A stretch of DNA of 64,000 nucleotides from JANNRR01 sp031401675 (GTDB lineage Bacteria; Pseudomonadota; Alphaproteobacteria; Rhodobacterales; Rhodobacteraceae), in assembly GCA_031401675.1 (NCBI GenBank), contig JANNRR010000057.1, positions 34,218 through 98,217 on the forward strand, read 5' to 3'. The notes beneath the pieces are model-generated. The model was not told the DNA's origin and did no database searches. It worked only from the letters and a program-made list of their open reading frames with translations. The position numbers were made by a program, and so were the translations under genes. Shown here in pieces: positions 43,944 to 53,339 of this stretch (its first letter is position 1; each line of letters begins with the position of its first letter).

Positions 43944-44034
43944 CGTTTCCCCGCCTATAACCGCTGGACGCGGCCAGACTGGCCTGCCAAAGATGGGGCC
44001 GCAAGCGAAATGAAATCCTGGGGAGGAAGCCAAG

Positions 44035-44973
44035 ATGGCGATGAAATTCAAGCGCGGCATGGGTCTGGCAACACTGGCATTGGCGACACTGGCGCTGGCA
44101 CCGGCGGCGTTCGCCGAGAAGGTGGCGGTGATCACGCCCTATCTGGCGCAGCCCGGCACGCAGTTCTATGTCGAGGCGTTTCAGGGCCGGGCGGCGGAAC
44201 TGGGCTGGGAGGTCAACGTGATTGATACGGCGGGCGATGTTGCTGCCGTGATCGCGCGGATCGAGGATTCGGTGACGCAGGGGGTCGATGCCATCGTCAT
44301 CAACGTCGATCCGGCGCAGGTCGGGGCCGGGCTGCAGGCGGCGGCGGATGCGGGGATTCCGGTGTTTGGCATGGATGCGGGGTCGGACCCGCTGATCCGG
44401 GCCAACATCACCTCCAACGGTTATGCGATGGCGGCGGAAACCGCCGTCTATGTCGCCAACCGCATCGGCGGGGCCGGTAATGTGGTGATGTTCACCTTTG
44501 ACCCGTTCCCGCCGGTGCAGGTGCGCGGCGTGATCGCCGATGCGGTGTTCGCCAATTTCCCCGACATCAAGGTGCTGGACCGGATCACCCCGAACGTCGA
44601 TGACGGCGGCATTGCCGACAGCCGCGCCAAGATGGAGGCGATTCTGGCCGCCAATCCCGAGCCGGGATCGATCAAGGCGGTCTGGGCGGCGTGGGATCAA
44701 CCCGCTCTTGGCGCGCTGCAGGCGATCGAGGCGGCAGGGCGGCAGGGCGAGGGCATCGTCATCACCGGCATCGACGCCAACCCGCAGGCACGCGAGGCGA
44801 TTGCGGCGGGCGGCAACTTCGAGGCGTCGGTGGCGCAGGACTTTGCCGGGATCGGGGCGACCACGGCGGATACAGTGGCACTGGTGCTGGGCGGCGGCAC
44901 GTTGCGGCAAAGCGTCATCTATGTGCCGACGGTGCTGATCACCGCGGCCAATGTCGGCGGCGGCGACGACTAG
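44035..44973 (+). CDS. Periplasmic sugar-binding protein (ribose/galactose type)
   Basis: A 312-aa substrate-binding protein of the Peripla_BP_4 (RbsB-like) class. The signal peptide ends at ALAPAAFA. The two-lobe pattern is seen in EKVAVITPYLAQPGTQFYVEAFQGRAAELGW and later VWAAWDQPALGALQAIEAAGRQ and VITGIDANPQAREAI. GGAGG lies nine bases before the ATG. No ABC permease or ATPase gene is adjacent, which is unusual: the CoA-transferase converges on it. Either its transporter is elsewhere or it serves signalling. Confidence 0.87.
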   Translation: MAMKFKRGMGLATLALATLALAPAAFAEKVAVITPYLAQPGTQFYVEAFQGRAAELGWEVNVIDTAGDVAAVIARIEDSVTQGVDAIVINVDPAQVGAGLQAAADAGIPVFGMDAGSDPLIRANITSNGYAMAAETAVYVANRIGGAGNVVMFTFDPFPPVQVRGVIADAVFANFPDIKVLDRITPNVDDGGIADSRAKMEAILAANPEPGSIKAVWAAWDQPALGALQAIEAAGRQGEGIVITGIDANPQAREAIAAGGNFEASVAQDFAGIGATTADTVALVLGGGTLRQSVIYVPTVLITAANVGGGDD

Positions 44974-44980
44974 CGCGACC

Positions 44981-46132
44981 TCAGGTCCGTTTCAGGTCGG
45001 CCTGAATGGCCTCGCGGTGCTGCCCCAACCTCGGGGCGGCGCGGTCAAGCGCCAGCGACGCGCCGGAAAAGCTGAAGGGCGAGCGGACGCCCGGCACGCC
45101 TTCGGGGGCGATCTGCATCGCGCGGTGGATCACCTGCGGGTCGGCAAAGGTGGCGGCCAGATCGTTGATCAGGTCGGCCGGGACGTTTGCCGCCTCGCAC
45201 GCCGCCGACAGGTCGGCCTTGCGCCAGTTGAGCGTGGCGGCGGTCACCCTGCGGGTCAGTTCGGCGCGGTTGGCCAGCCGGTCGGCATTGCTGGCAAAGG
45301 CCGGATCGGCCGCCATGTCGGGCAGGGCCAGCACGGTACACAGCCGCTGAAACTGCCCGTCGTTGCCGGTGGCCAGGATGATCCAGCCGTCGGCGCAGGT
45401 GAACACGGCATAGGGCGCGAGATTGGGGTGGGCGTTGCCCATCCGGCCCGGCGCAGTGCCGGTGGCCAGATAGTTCATCGCCTGATTGGCCATGACGCTG
45501 GTCGCGACGTCCAAGAGCGACATGTCGATCTGCTGCCCCGGCCCGGTTTGCCCGCGCTGATGCAGCGCCGCCAGGATCGCAGTTGCGGCATAGACACCGG
45601 TCATGATGTCGGCCACGGCCACGCCGACCTTTTGCGGCTGCCCGTCTGGTTCGCCGGTCACGCTCATCATCCCGGACATGCCCTGAATGATGAAATCGTA
45701 GCCGGCGCGGTGGGCGTAGGGGCCGGTCTGGCCAAAGCCGGTGATCGAGCAATAGATCAGCCGCGGATTGACCGCCCGCAGGCTGTCGTAGTCCAGTCGG
45801 TACTTCGCCAGCCCGCCGACCTTGAAATTCTCGATCAGCACATCGGCGTCGGCGATCAGGTCGCGCACAGTCTGCTGCCCCGCCGCCGTGCGGAAATCGG
45901 CGATGATGGAGCGTTTGCCGCGATTGGCGGCATGGAAATAGGCGGCCGAGCGGTCAGTGCCGCCATCGGTGCTGCGGTCGATGAACGGCGGGCCCCAGCG
46001 GCGGGTATCGTCGCCCTCGGGCGCCTCGACCTTGATGACATCGGCCCCTAGGTCGGCCAGGGTCTGGCCCGCCCATGGCCCGGCAAGGATGCGCGCCAGT
46101 TCGACGACCTTGATGCCGTGCAGCGGTGTCAC
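44981..46132 (-). CDS. CaiB/BaiF-type class III CoA-transferase
   Basis: A 383-aa CoA-transferase. It begins GIKVVELARILAGPWAGQTLADLGADVIKVEAPEGDDTR, the family hallmark. The catalytic Asp region (LLDVATSVMANQAMNYL) and the CGCITGFGQTGP-like SITGFGQTGPYAHRAGYDFIIQGMSGMMS block are intact. It overlaps the preceding DsbA-like gene by four bases, so it is the last gene of a three-gene run. The acyl group carried is unknown. Confidence 0.92.
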   Translation of the reverse strand: MTPLHGIKVVELARILAGPWAGQTLADLGADVIKVEAPEGDDTRRWGPPFIDRSTDGGTDRSAAYFHAANRGKRSIIADFRTAAGQQTVRDLIADADVLIENFKVGGLAKYRLDYDSLRAVNPRLIYCSITGFGQTGPYAHRAGYDFIIQGMSGMMSVTGEPDGQPQKVGVAVADIMTGVYAATAILAALHQRGQTGPGQQIDMSLLDVATSVMANQAMNYLATGTAPGRMGNAHPNLAPYAVFTCADGWIILATGNDGQFQRLCTVLALPDMAADPAFASNADRLANRAELTRRVTAATLNWRKADLSAACEAANVPADLINDLAATFADPQVIHRAMQIAPEGVPGVRSPFSFSGASLALDRAAPRLGQHREAIQADLKRT

Positions 46133-46860
46133 TGCAGCTTTTCGTCCAGAACCTTGGCGAACTCGTCGTAGCCCATGTTCTTGAACTTGACCCCGTCGAT
46201 CAGGAAGGTGGGGGTGGCTTCGATACCGTCGGCCTGCATGTTGGCCTGAAAGTTCGTCACCAGCGCCTCGGCCAGCGGCTGGTTGATCAGACAGGCGTCG
46301 GCCGCCGCGATGCTCATGCCCCCGGTCAGCCCGATCCGCTTCAGGTTATCAGCGATGACCGCCGGGTCTTCGGAGTTCAGCCAGGTGTCGCGCGTGGTAT
46401 AGTAGGTATCGACAAAGCCGAAATACCGGTCCTGCCCGGCGCAGCGCGCAATCATGCCGGCCAGCAGGCCGAAGCGGTCGAAGTAAACCTCGCGGTACGT
46501 AAAGAACACCTTGCCGGTGTCGATGTAGTTCGTCTTCAGGTCCTTGAATACCTCGGTGTGGAAGTTGGCACAGTGCGGGCAGGTGAACGAGGCATACTCG
46601 GTGACCTTGATCGGAGCATCGGGGTTGCCAAGCGTGCGGTCGGTCAACAGCGCCGGGTCAAGTTCGCCCGCTACGGCGGCGGTTTCGGTGGCCGGGGCGG
46701 TGGCGGTTTCGCTGGTGGCGGTGGTGGTTTCAGCCTCGGCCGCACCCAGCAGTTGCCGAGATGTGGTATCCTGCGGCTGGTTGGCCCACCAGGCCCCGCC
46801 GGCGATCAGCGCCAGCGCCAGGGCGGCTGCCGGGGCTGCGGCTGCAAATTTCCGTGTCAT
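46129..46860 (-). CDS. DsbA-family thiol:disulfide protein
   Basis: A 243-aa exported thioredoxin-fold protein. An N-terminal hydrophobic anchor (AAAALALALIAGGAWW) is followed by an Ala/Thr/Glu-rich linker. The catalytic CPHC sits in YASFTCPHCANFH, and the cis-Pro region ATPTFLIDGVKF is near the end. It should catalyse disulfide formation or isomerisation in the periplasm. It lies between the DUF721 gene and the CoA-transferase, with a 4-base overlap to the latter. Confidence 0.9.
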   Translation of the reverse strand: MTRKFAAAAPAAALALALIAGGAWWANQPQDTTSRQLLGAAEAETTTATSETATAPATETAAVAGELDPALLTDRTLGNPDAPIKVTEYASFTCPHCANFHTEVFKDLKTNYIDTGKVFFTYREVYFDRFGLLAGMIARCAGQDRYFGFVDTYYTTRDTWLNSEDPAVIADNLKRIGLTGGMSIAAADACLINQPLAEALVTNFQANMQADGIEATPTFLIDGVKFKNMGYDEFAKVLDEKLQ

Positions 46861-46873
46861 GTCGATGGCCTCT

Positions 46874-47383
46874 CTATCTTGTCGGGCGGGTCAGGATGTT
46901 TTGCCCCAGGGCTTCCAGGGCAGCGCGCAGCGTGGCATCCTGCACGATGGCGGCGGTGGCGACGGCTTTCTGCAGGACGGCCGGGTCGGGCAGCGGCACC
47001 GGTTTCGGCGCGGCGGCAAACTCCACCTGGCCTTCGGCAAAGCCGGTCGGCGCGGTCTGGGTGATAAGGATGCGGGTGATGGCGGAATAGCCGTAGCAGG
47101 CGTTCACCCGTTCCTTGATCTTGGGTTTCTGCATGTCCAGCATCGGTGCGGCGGAGCCGGTGGTCAGCAGCGTTAGCGTCGCGCCGAAGCCGTCACGGCT
47201 GTAGCCGATCTTGATCGGACGGGCGATCCGCGCCACATCCTCGCCGACAATCTCGGCCCAGTGCGTCAAGAGCCGGGTCACCGCAAAGCCGCGTTTCTCG
47301 CCCGCCGCGCGGATCGGTTCGCGCAGCAGCCCCGAGGCAGGCTCAAAGCCGCGCATCCGGCGGGTGGGTCTGGGCGGTTGCAT
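46874..47383 (-). CDS. DUF721 (DciA-like) protein
   Basis: A 169-aa protein whose N-terminal two-thirds match the DUF721/DciA family (WAEIVGEDVARIARPIKIGYSRDGFGATLTLLTTGSAAPMLDMQKPKIKERVNACYGYSAITRILIT). DciA loads the replicative helicase in bacteria lacking DnaC. Whether this divergent alphaproteobacterial version does so is not shown. It is divergent from mutY and probably heads the run dciA-dsbA-CoA-transferase. Confidence 0.8.
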   Translation of the reverse strand: MQPPRPTRRMRGFEPASGLLREPIRAAGEKRGFAVTRLLTHWAEIVGEDVARIARPIKIGYSRDGFGATLTLLTTGSAAPMLDMQKPKIKERVNACYGYSAITRILITQTAPTGFAEGQVEFAAAPKPVPLPDPAVLQKAVATAAIVQDATLRAALEALGQNILTRPTR

Positions 47384-47464
47384 CTGGCCAATCCTTGCGT
47401 TCGCCCTATTCTACCGGCAACCGGGCGGCTTGCCAGCCCAATGCCGCGTCGGGGGGAATAAAGA

Positions 47465-48598
47465 TTGCGTGACGATGCTGCCGATCTGAGTGCCGCCCTG
47501 CTGCGCTGGTACGACAGCCATGCCCGCGTCATGCCGTGGCGGGTTTCACCGGGCGACGGCAAGCGCGGGATGCGGCCCGATCCCTACCGCGTCTGGTTGT
47601 CCGAGGTCATGCTGCAACAGACGACGGTGGCGGCGGTGACCGCCTACTTCTTGCGGTTTACCGCCCGCTGGCCGACGGTTTTCGATCTGGCGGCGGCGAC
47701 GGATGCCGAGGTGATGGCGGAATGGGCCGGGCTTGGCTACTACGCTCGGGCGCGCAACCTGTTGAAATGCGCCCGGGCGGTGGTTGCGCATCATGGCGGC
47801 GTGTTTCCGGACAACCGGGCCGGGCTGCTGGGCCTGTCCGGGGTCGGGCCCTATACGGCGGCGGCGGTGGCGGCGATTGCCTTTGACGAACCGGCCGTGG
47901 TGGTGGACGGCAACGTCGAGCGGGTGATGGCCCGGTTGTTCGCGGTCGAGGTGCCGCTGCCGCAGGCCAAGCGCGACCTGACGGCGCTGGCGGCGGGGCT
48001 GACCCCGGCGGTCCGCCCCGGCGATCATTCGCAGGCGGTGATGGACCTGGGGGCGACGATCTGCACGCCGCGATCCCCCAACTGCCCGCTCTGCCCGTGG
48101 CAGCATGCCTGTGCGGCGCGGGCGGCCGGGATCGCGGCGGTGCTGCCGCGCCGGCTGGCAAAGGTGCCAAAGCCGGTGCGGGTCGGTGTGGCCTATGTCG
48201 GGCGGCGCAGCGACGGCGCCTGGCTGTTGGAGCGGCGGCCGGACCGGGGACTGCTGGGCGGCATGCTGGGCTGGCCGGGGACTGACTGGGGGGAGGCCCC
48301 TGCCCCAAAGGCCCCGGTCGCGGGCCTGTGGCGGGACGCGGGCGAGGTGCGGCACACATTCACCCATTTCCACCTGCGGCTGCGGGTGCAGGTTGCCGCC
48401 CTGACGCTGCACGGCGCACCAAACCGGGGCGATTTTCACGCCCCGTCAGACTTCCGCCCCGCCGATCTGCCAACCGTGATGCGCAAGGTGTTCGACGTTG
48501 CGCAGGCGGCCCTGCCGCCGCAGACGCAAACGGCCCTGCAACCACCGGGCGCAAACGGCGTTTCAGCCGCATTGAGTGCGGCCCGCGCTGCGGTATGA
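47465..48598 (+). CDS. mutY: A/G-specific adenine DNA glycosylase MutY
   Basis: A 377-aa base-excision enzyme removing adenine opposite 8-oxoG. VMLQQTTVAAVTAYF and the helix-hairpin-helix GLGYYARARNLL, with LLGLSGVGPYTAAAVAAIAF and catalytic VDGNVERVMARL, are classical. The [4Fe-4S] loop CTPRSPNCPLCPWQHAC (C-x6-C-x2-C-x5-C) is intact, and a NUDIX-like C-terminal domain follows. The apparent start is TTG after a G-run. It is divergent from the DUF721 gene. Confidence 0.95.
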   Translation: MRDDAADLSAALLRWYDSHARVMPWRVSPGDGKRGMRPDPYRVWLSEVMLQQTTVAAVTAYFLRFTARWPTVFDLAAATDAEVMAEWAGLGYYARARNLLKCARAVVAHHGGVFPDNRAGLLGLSGVGPYTAAAVAAIAFDEPAVVVDGNVERVMARLFAVEVPLPQAKRDLTALAAGLTPAVRPGDHSQAVMDLGATICTPRSPNCPLCPWQHACAARAAGIAAVLPRRLAKVPKPVRVGVAYVGRRSDGAWLLERRPDRGLLGGMLGWPGTDWGEAPAPKAPVAGLWRDAGEVRHTFTHFHLRLRVQVAALTLHGAPNRGDFHAPSDFRPADLPTVMRKVFDVAQAALPPQTQTALQPPGANGVSAALSAARAAV

Positions 48599-48618
48599 TG
48601 GGCCTGAGGAGGACCGGC

Positions 48619-49758
48619 ATGGCCCATGTGTCACCGGCAACGCATCTGCAGAGTGCCCTGCCGTTCTGGTCGTCACTGACGCTGATTCCGCTGGCCATTC
48701 TTGGCGCGGTGCAGGGCGGCTGGACCGTGCTGCTGCTGCCCGCCTATGGCTGGGGCATGTTCACGCTGCTGGATGCACTGACCGGGCTTAATCTGGACAA
48801 TGCCGATACGTCGACACCGACGGCCGATCTGTTCTGGTACCGGCTGGTCACCCTGATCTGGTTCCCGCTGCAGTTCGCGCTGATCTTTGGCATGATCTGG
48901 TATGCCACCCGGGCCGAGCATCTGTCGGGCCCGGAGATCATGGGGCTGTTCTTCGGCATCGGCGTCATCTCGGGCAGCATCGGCATCAATTACAGCCATG
49001 AGCTGATGCATCAGAAAAGTGCCGCCGAGCGCTGGCTAGGCGATCTGTTGCTGGCGACGGTGCTTTATGGCCATTTCCGGTCGGAGCATCTGCGGGTGCA
49101 TCACCTGTATGTCGGCACTGCCCGCGACCCGGTGACGGCGCGCTATAACGAAGGGTTCCACCGGTTCTTTCCGCGGGTGCTCTGGCAATGTTTCGCCTCG
49201 GCACTCAAGGCCGAGGCCGCGATGCTGGCCCGCAAGGGGCTGGGCCCGTGGCATCGCAGCAATCCGTTCTGGCGCTACATGGCGTTGCAGGCGCTGTTCG
49301 CCGGGCTTGCGCTGGCGCTGGGCGGCTGGCCGGGGCTGGGGCTCTTTGCCTTTCAGGCGCTGGTCGCGGTGTGGCAGCTGGAACTGGTGAACTACATCGA
49401 GCACTACGGGCTGACCCGCAAACACCTGGGCGGCGGCAAGTACGAACATGTGCAGCCGCGCCATTCCTGGAACGCGGCGCACCGGGCCTCGAACTGGCTG
49501 CTGATCAACCTGCAGCGCCATTCCGATCACCATTACAAGCCCGACCGGCGCTTTCCGCTGTTGCAGACCTATCCGCCGGACGAGGCGCCGCAGTTGCCGT
49601 TCGGCTATCCGCTGATGACGGCGGCGGCGATGGTGCCGCCGTTGTGGAAGCGGATCATGAACCCGCGCGTGCGGGCCTGGCGCAAGGCCTGGTATCCCGA
49701 GATCGCCGACTGGCAGCCCTACAACAAGGGCACCAATCCCCTGCCCGGCAGCGGCTGA
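48619..49758 (+). CDS. alkB: AlkB-type alkane 1-monooxygenase
   Basis: A 379-aa integral-membrane non-haem diiron hydroxylase. The histidine boxes are present: YSHELMHQK, SEHLRVHHLYVG and LQRHSDHHYKPDR, plus the NYIEHYGL box. About six hydrophobic segments surround them. GAGGAGG lies six bases ahead of the ATG. It follows mutY by 20 bases, so the two may be co-transcribed by chance of position. Medium-chain alkane terminal hydroxylation is the family activity. No rubredoxin gene is adjacent. Confidence 0.92.
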   Translation: MAHVSPATHLQSALPFWSSLTLIPLAILGAVQGGWTVLLLPAYGWGMFTLLDALTGLNLDNADTSTPTADLFWYRLVTLIWFPLQFALIFGMIWYATRAEHLSGPEIMGLFFGIGVISGSIGINYSHELMHQKSAAERWLGDLLLATVLYGHFRSEHLRVHHLYVGTARDPVTARYNEGFHRFFPRVLWQCFASALKAEAAMLARKGLGPWHRSNPFWRYMALQALFAGLALALGGWPGLGLFAFQALVAVWQLELVNYIEHYGLTRKHLGGGKYEHVQPRHSWNAAHRASNWLLINLQRHSDHHYKPDRRFPLLQTYPPDEAPQLPFGYPLMTAAAMVPPLWKRIMNPRVRAWRKAWYPEIADWQPYNKGTNPLPGSG

Positions 49759-49816
49759 CCCGGCTTGTGCTGGCTGCGGGAATAGCGTCCTGTTGGCGGG
49801 AAACGGAGGTTCGACC

Positions 49817-51022
49817 GTGACAACCGCATTTCTTGACCATCTGAACCAGACCCTTGCCGGGATCGACGCCGAAGGCCTGATGAAGCGCGAGCGCGCCATC
49901 ACTTCGGCTCAGGGCGGGCGCATTTCGGTGACGCTGGACGGGCGGGCGCATGACCGGGTGATCAACCTGTGCGCCAACAACTATCTGGGGCTGGCCAACC
50001 ATCCGGCGCTGATCGCAGCGGCGAAACAGGCGATGGATGACCACGGCTACGGCATGGCGTCTGTGCGGTTCATCTGCGGCACTCAGGATCTGCACCGGGA
50101 ACTGGAGGCCGAGCTGGCGCGGTATCTGGGCCGCGACGATTCCATCCTGTTCGCCGCCTGTTTCGATGCCAACGGCGGGCTGTTCGAGCCGCTCTTGGGG
50201 CCGGAGGATGCGGTGATTTCGGATGCGCTGAACCACGCCTCGATCATCGATGGCATCCGGCTTTGCAAGGCGCGACGCTATCGCTATGCCACGTCCGATA
50301 TGACTGATCTGGAGGCGCAGCTGAAAGCCGCCCGGGCCGGGGGCGCGCGGTTCATCATGGTGGCGACCGACGGCGTGTTTTCGATGGACGGCACGCTGGC
50401 CGATCTGCCGGGGGTGACGGTGCTGGCGGCGCAATATGATGCCGTGGTGATGGTGGATGATTGCCACGCCACCGGCTTCATGGGCCCCGGCGGGCGCGGC
50501 ACGCCGGCGCATTTCGGCGTAGGCGCTGGCGTGCATATCCTGACCGGAACCCTGGGCAAGGCCTTGGGCGGGGCACTGGGCGGCTATGTTGCCGGGCCGC
50601 AGCCGGTAATCGACCTTTTGCGGCAACGGGCGCGGCCCTACCTGTTTTCCAACGCGCTGCCGCCGGCGGTGGTGGCGGCCGGGCTGGCGGCCTTGCGGCT
50701 GGTCGAGGCCGGGGATGATCTGCGGGCGCAGTTGTTTGACAATGCGGCCTATTGGCGGGCCGGGCTGACGCGGCTGGGGTTTGACCTGTTGCCCGGCGCG
50801 CATCCGATCATTCCGGTGATGTTGGGCGATGCGCGGCTGGCGCAGGACATGGCGGCGCAGTTGTTCGAGCAGGGGGTATTCGTGGCGGGCTTCTTCTTTC
50901 CGGTGGTGCCCAAGGGGCGGGCGCGGATCCGGACGCAGATGAACGCGGCGCTGACCCGCGCCGATCTGGATCAGGCGCTGGCGGCGTTTGCCGTGGCCGG
51001 CAAAGCCGTGGGGGTGATCTGA
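49817..51022 (+). CDS. kbl: Glycine C-acetyltransferase (2-amino-3-ketobutyrate CoA ligase)
   Basis: A 401-aa PLP enzyme of the alpha-oxoamine synthase group. It splits 2-amino-3-oxobutyrate with CoA into glycine and acetyl-CoA. The PLP lysine is in LTGTLGKALGGALGGY, DDCHATGFMG and SDALNHASIIDGIRL line the cofactor site, and NLCANNYLGLANHP is the family N-terminal block. Start GTG with ACGGAGG upstream. It overlaps tdh by one base (TGATG), giving the threonine-degradation operon. Confidence 0.95.
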   Translation: MTTAFLDHLNQTLAGIDAEGLMKRERAITSAQGGRISVTLDGRAHDRVINLCANNYLGLANHPALIAAAKQAMDDHGYGMASVRFICGTQDLHRELEAELARYLGRDDSILFAACFDANGGLFEPLLGPEDAVISDALNHASIIDGIRLCKARRYRYATSDMTDLEAQLKAARAGGARFIMVATDGVFSMDGTLADLPGVTVLAAQYDAVVMVDDCHATGFMGPGGRGTPAHFGVGAGVHILTGTLGKALGGALGGYVAGPQPVIDLLRQRARPYLFSNALPPAVVAAGLAALRLVEAGDDLRAQLFDNAAYWRAGLTRLGFDLLPGAHPIIPVMLGDARLAQDMAAQLFEQGVFVAGFFFPVVPKGRARIRTQMNAALTRADLDQALAAFAVAGKAVGVI

Positions 51023-52062
51023 TGGCGGCCAACACGATGAAGGCTCTGGTGAAATCCGAGCCGCGCGAGGGCTTGTGGATGCGCCGCGAGCCGGTGCCGG
51101 AAATCGGACCGGACGACGTGCTGATCAAGGTGCGCAAGACCGGCATCTGCGGCACCGATGTGCATATCTGGAACTGGGACGACTGGGCGCAGCGCACGGT
51201 GCCGGTGCCGCTGATCACCGGGCATGAATTTGCCGGGGTGATCGTGGAACTGGGGCGCGATGTCACTGATCTGACCCTGGGCCAGAGGGTATCGGGCGAA
51301 GGGCATCTGATCGGCAAGCACAGCCGCCAGAGCCGGTCGGGACGCTTTCACCTCGACCCCGAAACCCGTGGCATCGGGGTGAATGAACCCGGGGCATTTG
51401 CAGAATACCTGCGGCTGCCGGCGTTCAATGTGGTGCCGCTGCCGGACGAGATCGACGACGAGATCGGGGCGATCCTCGATCCCCTGGGCAACGCGGTGCA
51501 TACGGCGCTGTCGTTCGATCTGATCGGCGAGGATGTGCTGATCACCGGCGCCGGGCCGATCGGCATCATGGCGGCGGCGGTCTGCCGCCATATCGGGGCG
51601 CGGCATGTGGTGATCACCGACATCAATCCGGACCGGTTGGCGCTGGCCGGCCGGGTCGCCGATGTAACGCCGGTGAATGTGGCACAGACCGATCTGAAAT
51701 CGGTGATCGGCACGCTGGGCATGGCGCAGGGTTTTGATGTCGGGCTGGAAATGTCGGGCGCACCGGCGGCATTTGACAGCATGGTCGGGGCGATGGTGAT
51801 GGGCGGGCGCATTGCCATGCTGGGCATCCCGCCGAAACCGGCACCGGTCGACTGGACGCGCATCGTCTTCAAGGCGTTGACGATCAAGGGCATTTATGGC
51901 CGCGAGATCTTCGAGACCTGGTACAAGATGATCGCCATGCTGCAAAACGGGCTGGATGTGCGGGAGGTCATCACCCACCGCTTCGGGGTCGACGATTTCG
52001 TGCAGGGCTTCGCCGAAATGCGCGGCGGCTCTAGCGGCAAGGTGGTGCTGGACTGGGGCTGA
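51022..52062 (+). CDS. tdh: L-threonine 3-dehydrogenase
   Basis: A 346-aa zinc-dependent MDR enzyme oxidising threonine to 2-amino-3-oxobutyrate, which kbl then cleaves. Catalytic zinc region CGTDVHIWNWDDW and GHEFAGVI are intact, as are the NAD-binding GAGPIGIMAAAV and EMSGAPAAFD. The four cysteines of the structural zinc loop known from E. coli Tdh are absent here: the aligned stretch is GKHSRQSRSGRFHLD. The rest follows the E. coli enzyme closely. It is translationally coupled to kbl. Confidence 0.95.
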   Translation: MAANTMKALVKSEPREGLWMRREPVPEIGPDDVLIKVRKTGICGTDVHIWNWDDWAQRTVPVPLITGHEFAGVIVELGRDVTDLTLGQRVSGEGHLIGKHSRQSRSGRFHLDPETRGIGVNEPGAFAEYLRLPAFNVVPLPDEIDDEIGAILDPLGNAVHTALSFDLIGEDVLITGAGPIGIMAAAVCRHIGARHVVITDINPDRLALAGRVADVTPVNVAQTDLKSVIGTLGMAQGFDVGLEMSGAPAAFDSMVGAMVMGGRIAMLGIPPKPAPVDWTRIVFKALTIKGIYGREIFETWYKMIAMLQNGLDVREVITHRFGVDDFVQGFAEMRGGSSGKVVLDWG

Positions 52063-52068
52063 GGCCGG

Positions 52069-52111
52069 AAAAATGCCCCGTCCTGATGTCATGGGAGGAC
52101 AGGACGGGGCA
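52069..52111 (-). terminator. Intrinsic terminator of ccrM
   Basis: Read on the minus strand, TGCCCCGTCCTG pairs with CAGGACGGGGCA (perfect 12-bp stem, 14-base loop) and is followed by TTTTT, about 60 bases past the ccrM stop. Confidence 0.85.
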
Positions 52112-52169
52112 AGGTCGTGCCATGGCTGGGCCACTGGCACTGGCGGTAACCACTTTTGATTCTGTTGGG

Positions 52170-53288
52170 TCAGTTGGGGCGGGTTTGCTGGTCAGCCTCC
52201 ATCTCGGCGCGGATCTGCTGGCGGAACCAGTCGATCGAGATCAGCTTGCCATCGCGCTTGCACTGCCAGTAGGTCCAGCCGTTGCAGCTTGGCGCGCCCT
52301 CCAGCGCGGCCCCGACCTGATGGATCGAGCCGGTGGCATCCGCAGCAACCAGCGTGCCGTCGGCCCGCACCCTGGCGGCGACGCCGCGCGGTGACAACAG
52401 CACCTCGCCAGGGCTCAGCATGCCGCGTTCCACCACCTGACCGAACGGCACCCGCGGTTCGGCGCGTTTCGAGCCGGTGACGTCCAGCCCGGCGCGGTCG
52501 AACTTGCGGATGCGGGCGATGCGCTCGGCGGCGACGTGGCGGTAGGCTTCCTCGCGCTCGATGCCGATGAAATCGCGGCCCAGCATCTTGGCGACGGCCC
52601 CGGTGGTGCCGGTGCCGAAGAACGGGTCCAGCACCACGTCGCCGGGGTTGCTGGTGGCAACCAGAATGCGGTGCAGCAGGCTTTCCGGTTTTTGCGTCGG
52701 GTGCGCCTTGTCGCCTGCTGCGTCCTTGATCCGCTCATGCCCGGTACACAGCGGCAGCACCCAGTCAGAGCGCATCTGGATGCCGTCGTTCAGCGCCTTC
52801 AGCGCCTCGTAGTTGAAGGTGTAGCGGCTTTCCTGCTGTTTCGACGCCCATATCAGGGTTTCATGCGCGTTGGTCAGGCGCTTGCCGCGAAAGTTCGGCA
52901 TCGGGTTGGATTTGCGCCAGATCACGTCGTTCAACAGCCAGAACCCCTGATCCTGCAGCGCCGCGCCGACCCGGAAGATGTTGTGATACGAGCCGATCAC
53001 CCAGATCGCGCCGTTCGGTTTCAGCAACCGGCGGGCGGCGGCCAGCCAGGCCTCGGTGAAGCGGTCATAGCTGTCGAAGCTGGCGAACTGGTCCCAGTCA
53101 TTGTCGACGGCATCGACCAGCGAATTGTCGGGGCGGTGCAGGTCGCCGCGCAGTTGCAGATTGTAGGGCGGGTCGGCAAAGATCAGATCGACCGACGCCG
53201 GCGGCAGCGACAGCATCACCTGCACGCAATCCCCGGCCAGAATCTGATTGAGCGGCAGCACGGGGGCCACCGGTTGTTGCATCGTCAT
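52170..53288 (-). CDS. ccrM: CcrM-type DNA adenine methyltransferase (GANTC)
   Basis: A 372-aa beta-class adenine methyltransferase. The catalytic DPPYNLQL motif is near the start and the SAM motif DPFFGTGTTGAVAKML near residue 225. A C-terminal domain (SCNGWTYWQCKRDGKLISIDW) is characteristic of CcrM. Cell-cycle methylation of GANTC is the known family role in alphaproteobacteria. I start at MTMQQP after AGAGG; a TTG 16 codons upstream is an alternative. It is co-directional with rnhB. Four GANTC sites crowd its leader. Confidence 0.93.
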   Translation of the reverse strand: MTMQQPVAPVLPLNQILAGDCVQVMLSLPPASVDLIFADPPYNLQLRGDLHRPDNSLVDAVDNDWDQFASFDSYDRFTEAWLAAARRLLKPNGAIWVIGSYHNIFRVGAALQDQGFWLLNDVIWRKSNPMPNFRGKRLTNAHETLIWASKQQESRYTFNYEALKALNDGIQMRSDWVLPLCTGHERIKDAAGDKAHPTQKPESLLHRILVATSNPGDVVLDPFFGTGTTGAVAKMLGRDFIGIEREEAYRHVAAERIARIRKFDRAGLDVTGSKRAEPRVPFGQVVERGMLSPGEVLLSPRGVAARVRADGTLVAADATGSIHQVGAALEGAPSCNGWTYWQCKRDGKLISIDWFRQQIRAEMEADQQTRPN

Positions 53289-53339
53289 CTTGTCTGCCTC
53301 TGCCCCGCGCTTTGCTGCGCCGTTGGTTGCACCCAAGAT

